DNA of 64,000 nucleotides from Leptolyngbya sp. NIES-2104. GTDB lineage: Bacteria > Cyanobacteriota > Cyanobacteriia > Leptolyngbyales > Leptolyngbyaceae. The position numbers and the translations under genes are program-made. Below the pieces are notes generated by a model, which ran no database searches, was not told the origin of the DNA, and worked only from the letters and a program-made list of their open reading frames with translations. The stretch's first letter is position 1. Every line of letters begins with the position of its first letter. Positions 8,127 to 17,738 of this stretch are shown in pieces. Where the stretch lies: NCBI RefSeq assembly GCF_001485215.1, contig NZ_BBWW01000001.1, positions 1,984,001 through 2,048,000 of the forward strand, read 5' to 3'.

Positions 8127-8897
8127 ATGTATGACGATACCTGCCGATATCTTGCCGAACATTTCTCAGCCGACTTTGCAAGTTGGCTCTTGGGCGAAGC
8201 AATTACACTAACTGAACTCAAACCTTCAGAACTTTCGCTTGATCCGATTCGTGCCGATGCGATGATTCTGCTTCAGTCTGAGGACTCGATTCTCCATCTC
8301 GAATTTCAAACACAACCAAACTCAGAAATTCCCTTTCGGATGTTGGATTACCGTGTCCGAGGGCATCGCCGCTATAAAACGAAACCGATGCGGCAAGTAG
8401 TGATCTATCTAAAGTCAACCGCCTCTGAACTGGTCTATGAAACCAGCTATTCGCTAGAGCATACTCACCATGAGTTTGAAGTGATTCGACTATGGGAGCT
8501 ACCTGCATCAGTCTTTCTGCAATATCCAGGGCTTTTACCGTTTGCAGTACTTGGACAGAGCGACAATCCAGCAGAAATGTTGAGACAAGCCACACAAGCC
8601 GCTGACCAAATTGAGGAGCCGACGACACAAGCGAGTTTACTAGCAGCTTCCGCTATTCTCGCTGGGTTACGATTAGAAGAAGATGTAATTTATCAACTGG
8701 TACGGAGAGACATCATGCAAGAATCTGTAATTTACCGCTCCATCCAAAGAGAAACAGAAGCGAGAGCAAAACGAGAAATCGCCCTCAATTCGTTGCGAGA
8801 AGGCTTATCACTTGAGACGACTGCCCGTGTTACAGGATTATCGATCGAAGAAGTTCAACAACTCCAACAACAACTCACTGATCCTGCCCAAAGCTAA
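8127..8897 (+). CDS. Rpn-family PD-(D/E)XK nuclease-like protein
   Basis: A 256-residue protein of the Rpn/YhgA-like family common in cyanobacteria. The PD-(D/E)XK core is visible near the N-terminus: FSADFASWLLGE, then D in PIRADAMILL and LHLEFQTQ, supplying the E-x-Q motif, followed by MLDYRVRGHRRY. The C-terminal region ends in a helix-turn-helix-like segment (LSLETTARVTGLSIEEVQQLQ). Family members are implicated in RecA-independent recombination or mobile-element biology. The ATG at 8127 precedes the conserved YDDTCRYLAEHF; an upstream TTG is unlikely. The 3' end overlaps the convergent hybrid kinase gene by 4 bp. Confidence 0.85.
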   Translation: MYDDTCRYLAEHFSADFASWLLGEAITLTELKPSELSLDPIRADAMILLQSEDSILHLEFQTQPNSEIPFRMLDYRVRGHRRYKTKPMRQVVIYLKSTASELVYETSYSLEHTHHEFEVIRLWELPASVFLQYPGLLPFAVLGQSDNPAEMLRQATQAADQIEEPTTQASLLAASAILAGLRLEEDVIYQLVRRDIMQESVIYRSIQRETEARAKREIALNSLREGLSLETTARVTGLSIEEVQQLQQQLTDPAQS

Positions 8898-10591
8898 CGC
8901 TGGAGGACAGTCGCGATCGTGTAAATCAATTTTTCTGGCTCGATCGGTTTTGCCAAATGCTCGTTGAATCCAATCTCTAACGCCTGTTCTCGATTGCGTT
9001 GGGTCGCATAAGCGGTCAGTGCGATCGCGGGAAGCTCTTCGGCAAATGCTCGAATGTGATGCAGCAAGGTAAAGCCATCCATGTCCTGCATTCCGATATC
9101 ACTAATCAAAATATCAAACTGCGATCGCTGAAATTGCTCTAATGCAGCTTGAGCAGAAGAAACCGGAGTGACGATCGCGCCTTGTTGCTCAATGATAAAA
9201 CTGAGAAACTGCAAGGTTGAAAGATCATCTTCTACGATCAACACTCGAACGCTTTGTAGACTTGGTTTTAGCATTTCCCGCATTGGAGCTTCACGGGAAG
9301 GTACATCTGGCATTAATGGTAGTTCGACAGTAAACGTTGCACCTTGTCCGATTCCTGCACTTTCAGCTTTGATCGTGCCGCCGTGTGCTTCAACTAATTG
9401 ACGACAGAGCGATAGTCCTAAACCTAATCCGCCGAACTGACGAGTGATTGAACTATCTTCTTGACGAAAGCGATCGAAGACATGCGGTAAAAATTCTGAC
9501 TTGATCCCTTGTCCGGTGTCGCTGATTTGAATTCGGGCAGAGCGATCGTGTTTCGATAAAGTGACCGTAATTCGACCTTCAACGGGCGTGAATTTGATCG
9601 CGTTGGATAATAGATTCCAAATAACTTGCTGGAGTCGTCCCGCATCGCCCATTACCGGGGAAAGTGCGCCATCTAGATTCGTTTCAATGCGGATCGATCG
9701 CGCCTCGGCTGCTAGTCGAACAGTTTCCAAGGCGGCAACAATCACTTCGAGCAATGAAACTGAAGCAAAATTTAGCGTCATCTTGCCGCGAACAATTCGA
9801 GCGAGATCGAGCAAATCATCAACGAGTTGAGCTTGACGTTTAGCGTTTTCTTCGATCGTTTCTAACGCTTGCTGCAATTTGTCTTGAGGGAGTTCTTGAG
9901 TTCTTAACACCCTTGACCAGCCTAGAATCGGTGTCAGTGGTGTTCTCAATTCGTGTGATAACGTGGCGAGAAACTCATCTTTCGATCGATTGGCGACTTC
10001 TGCGGCATCACGGGCGGATTGTTCTTGAGCCAGTAAGCGCTCGCGCTCTTTTTCTAAAAGCTTACGATCAGTAATGTTTCGCTGAATGGCGACATAGTGC
10101 GTAATTTTCTGCTGAGTGCTCCGAATCGGTGTGATGTTCCATTCCACATAAAACTCATTGCCATCTTTGTGATAGTTGATCGCTTCTCCGTGAAATGGAT
10201 TGCCCTGAGCGATATTGCGTCTTAGAGCATCTAAAACGGCTCGTTCTGTATGTTTTCCTTGTAGCATTCGTGGACTTCTGCCTAAGACTTCTTCGGCAGC
10301 GTAGCCCGTCATTTCCGTGAACGCCGGATTCACGTAAACGATTTCAGGTCCGGGTGAATCGAGATGAGCATTCGTAATCACGATCGAGTCTCGTGATTGT
10401 TGTACGGCAGATAAAAGGAGTTGAATTGCTTCTTCAGCGACTTGCAAATCTCTTAGCGCTGTGGTCAGACGCTCTAAAGATTCAGTCAGCCGACTTTTTT
10501 GCTGGTGCGGCAACTGTTGTGCGTCTTGCTGCAATTCTTCGACCTGCCTCTGCACGTCTTGAATCTGCTCGATAAACTCGTCTCCATTCAC
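8894..10591 (-). CDS. Hybrid histidine kinase: PAS-HisKA-HATPase-receiver
   Basis: A 565-residue cytoplasmic hybrid kinase with no TM segment. In order: coiled coil (about 5-60), PAS/PAC (about 62-178, LOV/PAS-like YVNPAFTEMTGY), HisKA with H in TLSHELRTPLTPILGW, HATPase_c (NLLSNAIKFTP, ISDTGQGI, GGLGLGLSLCR), and a C-terminal receiver (about 447-560) with DD in LIVEDD, the phospho-acceptor in LISDIGM and K in HLAKPIEP. The GRSPRMLQGK motif in the PAS domain resembles LOV-like PAS-PAC domains, but the flavin-binding cysteine motif (NCRFLQ) is absent. Its 3' end meets the convergent Rpn-type gene. Confidence 0.94.
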   Translation of the reverse strand: MNGDEFIEQIQDVQRQVEELQQDAQQLPHQQKSRLTESLERLTTALRDLQVAEEAIQLLLSAVQQSRDSIVITNAHLDSPGPEIVYVNPAFTEMTGYAAEEVLGRSPRMLQGKHTERAVLDALRRNIAQGNPFHGEAINYHKDGNEFYVEWNITPIRSTQQKITHYVAIQRNITDRKLLEKERERLLAQEQSARDAAEVANRSKDEFLATLSHELRTPLTPILGWSRVLRTQELPQDKLQQALETIEENAKRQAQLVDDLLDLARIVRGKMTLNFASVSLLEVIVAALETVRLAAEARSIRIETNLDGALSPVMGDAGRLQQVIWNLLSNAIKFTPVEGRITVTLSKHDRSARIQISDTGQGIKSEFLPHVFDRFRQEDSSITRQFGGLGLGLSLCRQLVEAHGGTIKAESAGIGQGATFTVELPLMPDVPSREAPMREMLKPSLQSVRVLIVEDDLSTLQFLSFIIEQQGAIVTPVSSAQAALEQFQRSQFDILISDIGMQDMDGFTLLHHIRAFAEELPAIALTAYATQRNREQALEIGFNEHLAKPIEPEKLIYTIATVLQR

Positions 10592-10669
10592 GGGGATTAC
10601 TTCACCTGTATGACTTCAGGTTTTATTGTCATTTGTTAATTTCAGAAAAACATTCCTACTAAGACGGAT

Positions 10670-11209
10670 TCAACGCCATCCTGATTCTGTGCAAATTGCA
10701 CTTAAAGGCTGATCCCAAGGGTCGATCGCGAATTCATCTACTACAGCAAAATCGAATAGAATTCCGATCGTCATTTTCCTCTGCCATTCGGGTTTGCTGA
10801 GCATTCGATCGTAGAATCCGCCTCCATATCCCAAGCGATACCCACGTCGATCGCACATCACACAAGGTACGAGAATTAAATCGACTTGAGCAGGATCAAT
10901 CAGTGGACTGTTTGGATCAGGTTCTTGAATTCCAAATCTGCCCGATCGCAGTGTTCCAGGTTGCCAAACGTGCCAGATGAGATTCTTCTCCATACAGCGA
11001 GGCAATCCCCACACTTTCGGAATTGTCAGAAGTTCGTGTAAATCAGGTTCTTGGCGGAAGCTGCAATAAGATAGAACCGTTTTCGCAGACTGTAGCAACC
11101 GAGAAGCTTTGAGGTGCTGACAGAGTTGCTCACTCTTGGTCTTCCATTCCTCAAGACAGAGCGATCGACGTTTCTCAAGATAGAGGGTTCGCAAGTCTGA
11201 TTTATACAT
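10670..11209 (-). CDS. 5-formyltetrahydrofolate cyclo-ligase
   Basis: Converts 5-formyl-THF to 5,10-methenyl-THF with ATP in one-carbon metabolism. At 179 residues it is the usual family length. Diagnostic motifs are the N-terminal YLEKRRSL, the substrate-binding region FRQEPDL and the C-terminal ATP/substrate motif GYRLGYGGGFYDR (about residues 122-134). The start ATG is 60 bp from the divergent ATP-grasp gene. Confidence 0.95.
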   Translation of the reverse strand: MYKSDLRTLYLEKRRSLCLEEWKTKSEQLCQHLKASRLLQSAKTVLSYCSFRQEPDLHELLTIPKVWGLPRCMEKNLIWHVWQPGTLRSGRFGIQEPDPNSPLIDPAQVDLILVPCVMCDRRGYRLGYGGGFYDRMLSKPEWQRKMTIGILFDFAVVDEFAIDPWDQPLSAICTESGWR

Positions 11210-11269
11210 TTTTACCGTTCATTACTAATTTCACTTTGCCGTATTTTCAGTGGATATGATTGCAAATAG

Positions 11270-12859
11270 ATGTCGATCGCGGAACTTATTTTTATGAACG
11301 TGCTTGATCCTACCGTTCAGTTTCAGCATCTCCAAACTCAATTGCGCGATCGCTGGCGCAATGTTTCTGAGTTTGACACCAGTGAAGCCGATATTATCGT
11401 GATTCCATCGATTAGTATTGATCAGCGCGAGTTATTAAAAATCGAAGGCTTTTTACATTACGAAGAACGACTATTGTTTTCTCTGATTCGATTGCGAAAT
11501 CCCAGAACTCGTGTGGTTTACGTGACTTCGCAGCCGATTCATCCGAGTGTGATCGATTACTATTTGCAATTGTTGCCGGGGATTCCATTTTCTCATGCTC
11601 GCGATCGCTTACTTTTGCTTTCAACTTACGATTCATCGCTGAAACCGCTGAGTCAAAAAATTCTGGATCGTCCGCGATTGATCGATCGCATTCGGCAGGC
11701 TGTGAATCCCGATCGCGCTTATATGATCTGCTACAACTCGACAAACGTTGAACGTGATCTATCGATTCAGTTAGACATTCCCTTATACGCCCTTGATCCC
11801 TCACTATTGAACTGGGGCACTAAAAGCGGCAGTCGGCAGATTTTTGCTGAAAGTGGAATTCCATTTCCAGATGGGAGTGAACTGGTTTGGAATCCGAAAG
11901 ATTTGGCAGTCGTCACCGCTGAATTATGGGAGCGCAACCCCGATTTACAGCGAGTGGTGATCAAGCTCAATGAAGGTTTTTCTGGGGAAGGAAATGCACT
12001 GCTTGATTTACGAAACTTGCGCGAGTATCAGCCTGGAGTGGTGTCACATGAACAGCGCGTCATCAAAGTTTACGATCAGTTTGCTCATCTGAAATTTGAG
12101 GCGAAAAAAGAAACTTGGGAAAATTACAGCAGTCAGATTCCAGAGTTGGGCGCGATCGCAGAAGCATTCATCGAAGGTGAACATAAACTGTCTCCGAGCG
12201 CTCAAGGTCGAGTCACTCCAGGCGGTGAAGTTGAAATTCTCTCAACTCACGATCAGATTTTGGGCGGACCGAGTGGGCAAATCTATCTCGGTTGTCAGTT
12301 TCCAGCCGATGAATCATATCGGATGCAAATTCAGGATATGAGTATGCAGGTCGGTCGCGCATTGGCACAGAAAGGAGCACTAGAGCGATTTGCAGTCGAT
12401 TTTGTCGCAGTCAAACGTGACGATCAGTGGGAATTTCATGCGATCGAGATTAACCTGAGAAAAGGCGGGACGACTCACCCATTCATGACGCTGAAATTTC
12501 TTACAAACGGACGCTATGACTTATCCAGCGGTTTGTTTTACAGCCAACACGGACGACCGAAATACTATATGGCAACGGATAATTTACAGAAACCCCAATA
12601 CTGTGGGCTATTGCCAAATGATTTGATGGATATCATTGCTCACTATGGCTTGCACTTCGATACGAGTACAGAAACGGGAACGGTTTTTCATCTGATGGGA
12701 TGCTTGTCTGAATTTGGCAAGTTGGGACTAACCAGCATTGGAAATTCACCGCAGCAAGCCGAAGATCTGTATCGTCGGGTGGTAAAAGCGATCGACGATG
12801 AAACTAAATCTTCTGAATGCGGTCATCTTTCCGCGATGCGATGGAATAGCGGCTACTGA
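11270..12859 (+). CDS. PGM1-related ATP-grasp ligase
   Basis: A 529-residue protein resembling the peptide ligase PGM1 (ATP-grasp) group. ATP-grasp features include VVIKLNEGFSGEGNALLDL (about 225-243; lysine and glycine-rich loop), EAFIEGEHKLSPSAQ (about 296-310) and the metal-binding HAIEINLRKGGTTHP (about 391-405), followed by a C-terminal domain. PGM1 of Streptomyces joins an amidino amino acid to a peptide; the substrate here is unknown. ATG at 11294 is an alternative start. The M20 amidohydrolase begins 50 bp downstream on the same strand, and the pair may act on the same amide. Confidence 0.85.
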   Translation: MSIAELIFMNVLDPTVQFQHLQTQLRDRWRNVSEFDTSEADIIVIPSISIDQRELLKIEGFLHYEERLLFSLIRLRNPRTRVVYVTSQPIHPSVIDYYLQLLPGIPFSHARDRLLLLSTYDSSLKPLSQKILDRPRLIDRIRQAVNPDRAYMICYNSTNVERDLSIQLDIPLYALDPSLLNWGTKSGSRQIFAESGIPFPDGSELVWNPKDLAVVTAELWERNPDLQRVVIKLNEGFSGEGNALLDLRNLREYQPGVVSHEQRVIKVYDQFAHLKFEAKKETWENYSSQIPELGAIAEAFIEGEHKLSPSAQGRVTPGGEVEILSTHDQILGGPSGQIYLGCQFPADESYRMQIQDMSMQVGRALAQKGALERFAVDFVAVKRDDQWEFHAIEINLRKGGTTHPFMTLKFLTNGRYDLSSGLFYSQHGRPKYYMATDNLQKPQYCGLLPNDLMDIIAHYGLHFDTSTETGTVFHLMGCLSEFGKLGLTSIGNSPQQAEDLYRRVVKAIDDETKSSECGHLSAMRWNSGY

Positions 12860-12909
12860 TTGTTTTAGAAGTCTTATCATTGGAAAAAGTACGATCGAAG
12901 CCTTCAACC

Positions 12910-14082
12910 ATGAAAGACCGCATCAAAGATCTCGCCCTGTCGCTGGCTCCGCGCCTCATCGAAATCCGTCGTCATCTGCACAGTCACCCTGAACTGAGTG
13001 GACAAGAACATCAAACCGCTGCTTATGTGGCGGGGGTGCTCTCGTCTTGTGGATTGCAGGTGAAAGAAGCGATCGGTAAAGTCGGTGTTGTCGGTGAACT
13101 TAAAGGCGGCAACGATCCGCGATTGTTGGCGATTCGGACAGATATGGATGCGTTGCCGATTCAGGAGCGCACAGAACTCGAATTTTCCTCACGCAAGTCG
13201 GGGATCATGCACGCTTGCGGTCACGATGTGCACACGACTGTAGGACTTGGAACCGCGATGGTGCTGTCCCAACTTGGGGTACCACTTCCGGGACGAATTC
13301 GATTTCTGTTTCAGCCTGCGGAGGAAATTGCTCAGGGGGCACAGTGGATGGTCGAAGATGGAGTCATGACGGAGGTGAATTCAATTCTTTCTGTGCATGT
13401 ATTTCCCAGTATTCAAGCCGGAAAAATTGGGATTCGATACGGGGCATTAACGGCGGCGGCGGATGATTTGGAACTCACAATTATGGGTGAGTCTGGACAT
13501 GGAGCGCGACCGCATGAAGCGATCGATGCGATCTGGATCGCGTCCCAGGTCATTATCGCATTGCAACAAGCGATTAGCCGGACTCAGAACCCATTGCGTC
13601 CGGTCGTTTTGACGATCGGAAAAATCAGCGGCGGTCGTGCTCCGAATGTGATCGCGGATCAAGTCACAATGTCGGGCACGGTGCGATCGCTTCATCCCGA
13701 AACCAACGAAACGCTTCCTGCTTGGATTGAGAACATTGTGTCGAACGTTTGCCAGATGTACGGTGCAAAGTATCACATGAGCTATCGACGCGGAACACCT
13801 TCAGTGCAGAACGATCCGAAGCTGACGAACTTGCTAGAAACATCAGCGCGAGAAGTTTGGGGCAATGACAGTGTGCAAATTATTCCAGAGCCGTCTTTAG
13901 GTGCAGAAGATTTCTCCTGCTATCTGCAACATGCACCAGGCAGCATGTTCCGCTTAGGAGTGGGATTTGCCGATCGTAAAAATTATCCGCTGCATCATCC
14001 CCTGTTTGAAGTGGATGAAACTGCGATCGTTACCGGAGTGGTGACAATGGCGTGTGCAGCTTACGGATATTGGCAAACGTGA
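12910..14082 (+). CDS. M20 family amidohydrolase (N-acyl-L-amino acid type)
   Basis: Dinuclear-metal hydrolase of N-acyl or amide-linked amino acids. The 390-residue protein has the M20D motifs: RRHLHSHPELSGQE near the N-terminus, the metal site GIMHACGHDVHTT (about 98-110), PAEEIAQGA with the catalytic Glu, SVHVFPS, and the C-terminal LGAEDFSCYLQ. The ATG at 12910 starts at MKDRIKDLALSLAPRL; an upstream TTG is less likely. It probably shares an operon with the upstream ATP-grasp ligase. A MITE lies 9 bp downstream. Confidence 0.93.
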   Translation: MKDRIKDLALSLAPRLIEIRRHLHSHPELSGQEHQTAAYVAGVLSSCGLQVKEAIGKVGVVGELKGGNDPRLLAIRTDMDALPIQERTELEFSSRKSGIMHACGHDVHTTVGLGTAMVLSQLGVPLPGRIRFLFQPAEEIAQGAQWMVEDGVMTEVNSILSVHVFPSIQAGKIGIRYGALTAAADDLELTIMGESGHGARPHEAIDAIWIASQVIIALQQAISRTQNPLRPVVLTIGKISGGRAPNVIADQVTMSGTVRSLHPETNETLPAWIENIVSNVCQMYGAKYHMSYRRGTPSVQNDPKLTNLLETSAREVWGNDSVQIIPEPSLGAEDFSCYLQHAPGSMFRLGVGFADRKNYPLHHPLFEVDETAIVTGVVTMACAAYGYWQT

Positions 14083-14091
14083 GGGCTTTAA

Positions 14092-14298
14092 GAGGATGTT
14101 GAAAGGTTCTCGTTCACTGCTATGTCCCGCCCTGAAATGGAATTTCGGGCTAACCGACGAAAGTCTACTTCAGTAGACTCAGAGCCATATTGAAGTTCTT
14201 AGTCCATTTCAATGGACTTGCGCCGATTAGCCCGAAATTCATTTTAGGGCGGGAGCGTAACGCAGCGAATAAACTTTCCATACGTTTCAAACAACCTC
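14092..14298. repeat. Palindromic MITE, complete copy with 3-bp target duplication TAA
   Basis: 207 bp bounded by GAGGATGTTGAAAGG and (reverse complement) GAGGTTGTTTGAAACG, with TAA on both sides (14089-14091 and 14299-14301). Hairpins: CCCTGAAAT/ATTTCGGG, AGTCTACT/AGTAGACT, AGTCCATT/AATGGACT and the mirror of the first. Confidence 0.85.
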
Positions 14299-14406
14299 TA
14301 AACTGCTTCTTGACAAATTCTCACAAATCATCTTCCTGATGACTTGCGATTCTTTATCAAAAACTCAGTTTGGATAGATCGATCGGTATCCAAGCTCTAA
14401 AGCCTG

Positions 14407-14449
14407 AAATGTCTGAATTGCCTAGCTTGAGGGTGATTCAGACATTTTT
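14407..14449 (+). terminator. Intrinsic terminator in the 500-bp gap before futA
   Basis: A 12-bp perfect stem AAATGTCTGAAT (14407-14418) / ATTCAGACATTT (14436-14447) ends in a T run. The rest of 14083-14583 holds the MITE and an AT-rich futA upstream region with no gene visible. Confidence 0.6.
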
Positions 14450-14583
14450 GTTGAGAAAATTCGTCAATATGCTTGACAGTGATTCCAAACTCCTCTAATT
14501 TCCTTATTAGTAGCTAATGTCAATTAAGCTGAAATTTCAAAGCCAGCTTGGGTCACTTAACACGCAGTGGGATACCTATCACA

Positions 14584-15639
14584 ATGACTATGAAGAGAAG
14601 ACTGTTTCTCGCTTCTGGTGCTGCGATCGCGGCAGTAGCGGCTCACCAACTCCTGAAATCGAACGAAACTGCGATCGCTCAAAATCGCGTTCTCAATCTC
14701 TATTCAGCGCGTCACTACGACAGCGACAACGCGATCTATGAAGGCTTCACCAAAAAAACAGGCATCCGCGTCAATCTCGTTGAAGCAGACGCAGACAAAC
14801 TGATCGAACGGATCAAAAGCGAAGGCGCAAACAGTCCCGCAGATGTGTTGTTGACGGTTGATGCTGGACGCTTGTGGCGTGCTCAACAAGAGAACTTACT
14901 CCAGCCTGTACAATCTTCGACGCTCACGGCAGCGATTCCGGCAAGCTTAAGAGAACCCGGCGGACATTGGTTCGGTTTTACTCGTCGGGCGCGGGTGATT
15001 GTATACAACAAAGATCGCGTCAAGCCCTCAGACCTCTCGACTTACGAGGATTTGGCAAATCCGAAATGGAAAGGACGGATTGTGGTGCGGTCTTCGAGCC
15101 ATGTGTATAACCAATCGTTGGCGGGTGCATTGTTGGCGAAGCACAGCCCCCAGAAAGTCGAAGAATGGGCGCGGGGACTGGTGGCAAACTTTGCGCGTCC
15201 ACCGGAAGGAAATGACACGGCACAGATTAAAGCCGTGGCAGCAGGTCAGGGAGATTTAACGATCGTGAATACCTACTATGTGGTGCGATTGGCAAAGTCG
15301 AACAAGCCTGAAGACAAAGAAATTGCTTCTAAAGTCGGTGTCTTTTTCCCGAATCAGAACGAGCAAGGAACGCATGTGAACATCAGCGGTGGGGGTGTTG
15401 TGAGAACGGCTCCGAATCGTGATGCAGCAGTGCAATTTCTAGAATATCTAGCAAGTCCTGAAGCTCAAGCAATTTTCGCGGCAAGTAACAATGAATATCC
15501 AGCCGTCAAAGGTGCCAAGGTCGATGAAGTGCTCTTGAGCTATGGTAAAACCTTTAAGGAAGATCCATTGAATGCGGCGGTGTTTGGTAAGAATAATGCT
15601 GACGCGCTGAAGTTGATGGATCGAGCAGGCTGGAAATAG
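14584..15639 (+). CDS. futA: Fe(III) ABC transporter substrate-binding protein FutA
   Basis: A 351-residue periplasmic iron-binding protein of the FutA/IdiA family. The N-terminus has a twin-arginine-like signal ([12 protein letters not shown]) followed by a hydrophobic stretch, fitting the Tat export known for cyanobacterial FutA. The mature start [17 protein letters not shown] and [20 protein letters not shown] are highly diagnostic; the tyrosines of SARHYDSD and NTYYVVRL are candidate iron ligands. I chose the ATG at 14584 so that the signal sequence is N-terminal (14590 also possible). No futB or futC permease or ATPase gene is adjacent; exbB follows 10 bp downstream. Confidence 0.94.
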   Translation: MTMKRRLFLASGAAIAAVAAHQLLKSNETAIAQNRVLNLYSARHYDSDNAIYEGFTKKTGIRVNLVEADADKLIERIKSEGANSPADVLLTVDAGRLWRAQQENLLQPVQSSTLTAAIPASLREPGGHWFGFTRRARVIVYNKDRVKPSDLSTYEDLANPKWKGRIVVRSSSHVYNQSLAGALLAKHSPQKVEEWARGLVANFARPPEGNDTAQIKAVAAGQGDLTIVNTYYVVRLAKSNKPEDKEIASKVGVFFPNQNEQGTHVNISGGGVVRTAPNRDAAVQFLEYLASPEAQAIFAASNNEYPAVKGAKVDEVLLSYGKTFKEDPLNAAVFGKNNADALKLMDRAGWK

Positions 15640-15649
15640 CAGGATATCA

Positions 15650-16291
15650 ATGTCCACATTGTTTGACTTGATTGCGAAAGGGGGTCCCGTCATGATTCCG
15701 ATGGCGGGGCTGTCTGTGTTAACGATCGCTTGTGCATTAGAGCGATCGTGCTTTTGGCTGCAAGTTCTTCGAGGTGAAGATCGCTTAGCACACCGAATCT
15801 TAGAAACTGCAAGATTCGATTTAACCGAAGCGCGACAGATTGCGGAATCGGGTTCTAATTTGCCGATCGCACGATTTATGTTAGCGGGATTGAGGCTGCA
15901 TGAACCGTCACCGGAAACGATGCGATTGGCATTAGAGGCAGCAGGCGATCGAGAATTTGTCCAAATGCGGAAGGGCGATAAGCTACTCGAAACGGTAATT
16001 GCGATGGCTCCATTGTTGGGACTGTTAGGAACCGTTACCGGATTGATCATCACGTTCTTTAATCTCAGGATCGGTAGTGGTGCTGGATTTGATACGTCTC
16101 AAGCTGCCCTTGGAATTGCTGAAGCGCTGATCACGACAGCAGGCGGAATGATTGTTGCGATCGTGGCTTTAGCAATCTTTCGGATGTGTGTGGCATTGCA
16201 GGCGAAACAGGTCGATTATTTTGCGGATATGGGCAGTGAGTTGGAATTGATTTACCGCCAATGGTATGAAGGAAAGCGCGATCGTGACTAA
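15650..16291 (+). CDS. ExbB/TolQ/MotA-family proton channel protein
   Basis: A 213-residue inner-membrane protein with three TM helices (about 12-30, 112-135 and 155-178) and the family motif ETVIAMAPLLGLLGTVTGLI followed by GIAEALITTAGGMIVAIVAL. ExbB proteins use proton-motive force to energise TonB-dependent outer membrane transport with ExbD. It starts 10 bp after futA, so an iron-uptake role is likely. No ExbD or TonB gene follows; the next gene is a beta-propeller protein. Confidence 0.92.
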   Translation: MSTLFDLIAKGGPVMIPMAGLSVLTIACALERSCFWLQVLRGEDRLAHRILETARFDLTEARQIAESGSNLPIARFMLAGLRLHEPSPETMRLALEAAGDREFVQMRKGDKLLETVIAMAPLLGLLGTVTGLIITFFNLRIGSGAGFDTSQAALGIAEALITTAGGMIVAIVALAIFRMCVALQAKQVDYFADMGSELELIYRQWYEGKRDRD

Positions 16292-16349
16292 GTTTTTTTC
16301 TCTACTAAATCTGAGTTAGAACTGAAGCATCAATTTAGGTCTGCTCTGG

Positions 16350-17738
16350 ATGTTGAAACATTGGCGGTATAAGTTCGTTCTTGGAATCGCCCTAATTGCT
16401 GGAGGCGCTTGGACAATTTACGTCGGACAACAGCGATCGACAACGCTTTTAGCGATCGATACGAATACAGGCAAAATTCAATGGGTTCAACCGCTTGGCG
16501 GAGCTAGAAATCTCTACAGTCGTGGCGCGATCGCAGCAAATGGAACAGTCGTTTTAGGATTAGGTGAATCGAGTTCACCTGAATCGCGATTAGATATCTA
16601 TCGGCTACGGGCGTTTGATGTGCGATCGGGTAATCCACTGTGGACGACCGCATTAAATTCTCCTGCTGATGGGACTTCTGATGCGATTGGTTACTGGTTT
16701 GCTTCGACTTACGCGATCGATCTGCAACCGAATGCAGTTTATGCTCAGATGGGCGATGAACTACAGTCGCTCGATCCAAGAACTGGACAGAAACGCTGGG
16801 CGATTAAGCGTCCGTGGTTGGATTATAAAGACCGACCCTTGCGATTTGGATTAGGGATTGCGGCAACAGAAGAATTGCTGGCTGTGTTGCAGTTGAAACA
16901 AAATCAGCGATCGCTTTTAACGATCGACGCAAACACCGGAAAAGTGATCCGCCAAACTGCAATTCCGTTTAAAAATCTAGAAGAAACGAACAATCGCATC
17001 ACCGCTAGAAATCGCCTTGCTTTTCTTGAAACATCAGGACGAATTCCGGTTGATAACGGCTCTCTTTCAAATGGTCGATCGACGATAACGGCTTACAACT
17101 TAGACACTGGGCAAGTTCGATTTCGCGTTCCAATCACAGGCGGAATTAGCAACTTGCAAGCGTTCGGTCAAACAATTCAACTCAGTACTGATCCGGTGAT
17201 CAACTATCAGCGTTCAGCGATCGATCAGAGCAGTCAATTCATGGGTCTGGCGTTAGAAACGGGACGAACATTATGGAAAAAATCGGTTGAGCAGATTCAG
17301 TGTGGTGATTTTGGCTGGTCTTGGCGAGTTGATGCTGAATCGGTGTACTTCAATTGCAGGCAGCCCAAGCAGTATTCAAGTACGATTTTTTCCCTTTCAG
17401 CTAAAACCGGACAGATTCAGTGGCAAACGTTAGTTAGTCCAAATGGTTATTCTGATAAAATCCCCGTTGCGATCGCACCGCGCCAACTGCTGACTTTCCG
17501 CAACGTTTCGCAGAGCAATCAGTCTCAAACTCAAGTGATCGCGCTCGATCGACAAACCGGACGATTGCTCTGGAGCGTTCCGCTGTTTGATGCTCAGTAT
17601 ATGAATGCGTTTCGAGCCATTGTTACCGTTGATCAAGAGAAAGTTTTTATTTTAGATGTTTTACCTCAGTGGCAGCTTTGGTTATTGAAATTGAATCGAG
17701 ATTGGTATTTGAACCGCGCTATTGAGGTGAAATCTTAG
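16350..17738 (+). CDS. PQQ-type beta-propeller repeat protein, membrane-anchored
   Basis: 462 residues: an N-terminal hydrophobic anchor (about 7-24, KFVLGIALIAGGAWTIYVG) followed by repeated PQQ-like blades recognisable by the A-x-D-x-x-T-G-x-x-W pattern (LAIDTNTGKIQWVQP, FDVRSGNPLWTT, LDPRTGQKRWAI, LALETGRTLWKK, LSAKTGQIQWQT, LDRQTGRLLWSV). No catalytic residues of PQQ dehydrogenases are evident, so it is probably a structural or binding propeller on the outer face of a membrane. The stop TAG is formed by the IS target duplication plus the first base of the IS; without the IS the stop would be TAA. Confidence 0.85.
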   Translation: MLKHWRYKFVLGIALIAGGAWTIYVGQQRSTTLLAIDTNTGKIQWVQPLGGARNLYSRGAIAANGTVVLGLGESSSPESRLDIYRLRAFDVRSGNPLWTTALNSPADGTSDAIGYWFASTYAIDLQPNAVYAQMGDELQSLDPRTGQKRWAIKRPWLDYKDRPLRFGLGIAATEELLAVLQLKQNQRSLLTIDANTGKVIRQTAIPFKNLEETNNRITARNRLAFLETSGRIPVDNGSLSNGRSTITAYNLDTGQVRFRVPITGGISNLQAFGQTIQLSTDPVINYQRSAIDQSSQFMGLALETGRTLWKKSVEQIQCGDFGWSWRVDAESVYFNCRQPKQYSSTIFSLSAKTGQIQWQTLVSPNGYSDKIPVAIAPRQLLTFRNVSQSNQSQTQVIALDRQTGRLLWSVPLFDAQYMNAFRAIVTVDQEKVFILDVLPQWQLWLLKLNRDWYLNRAIEVKS

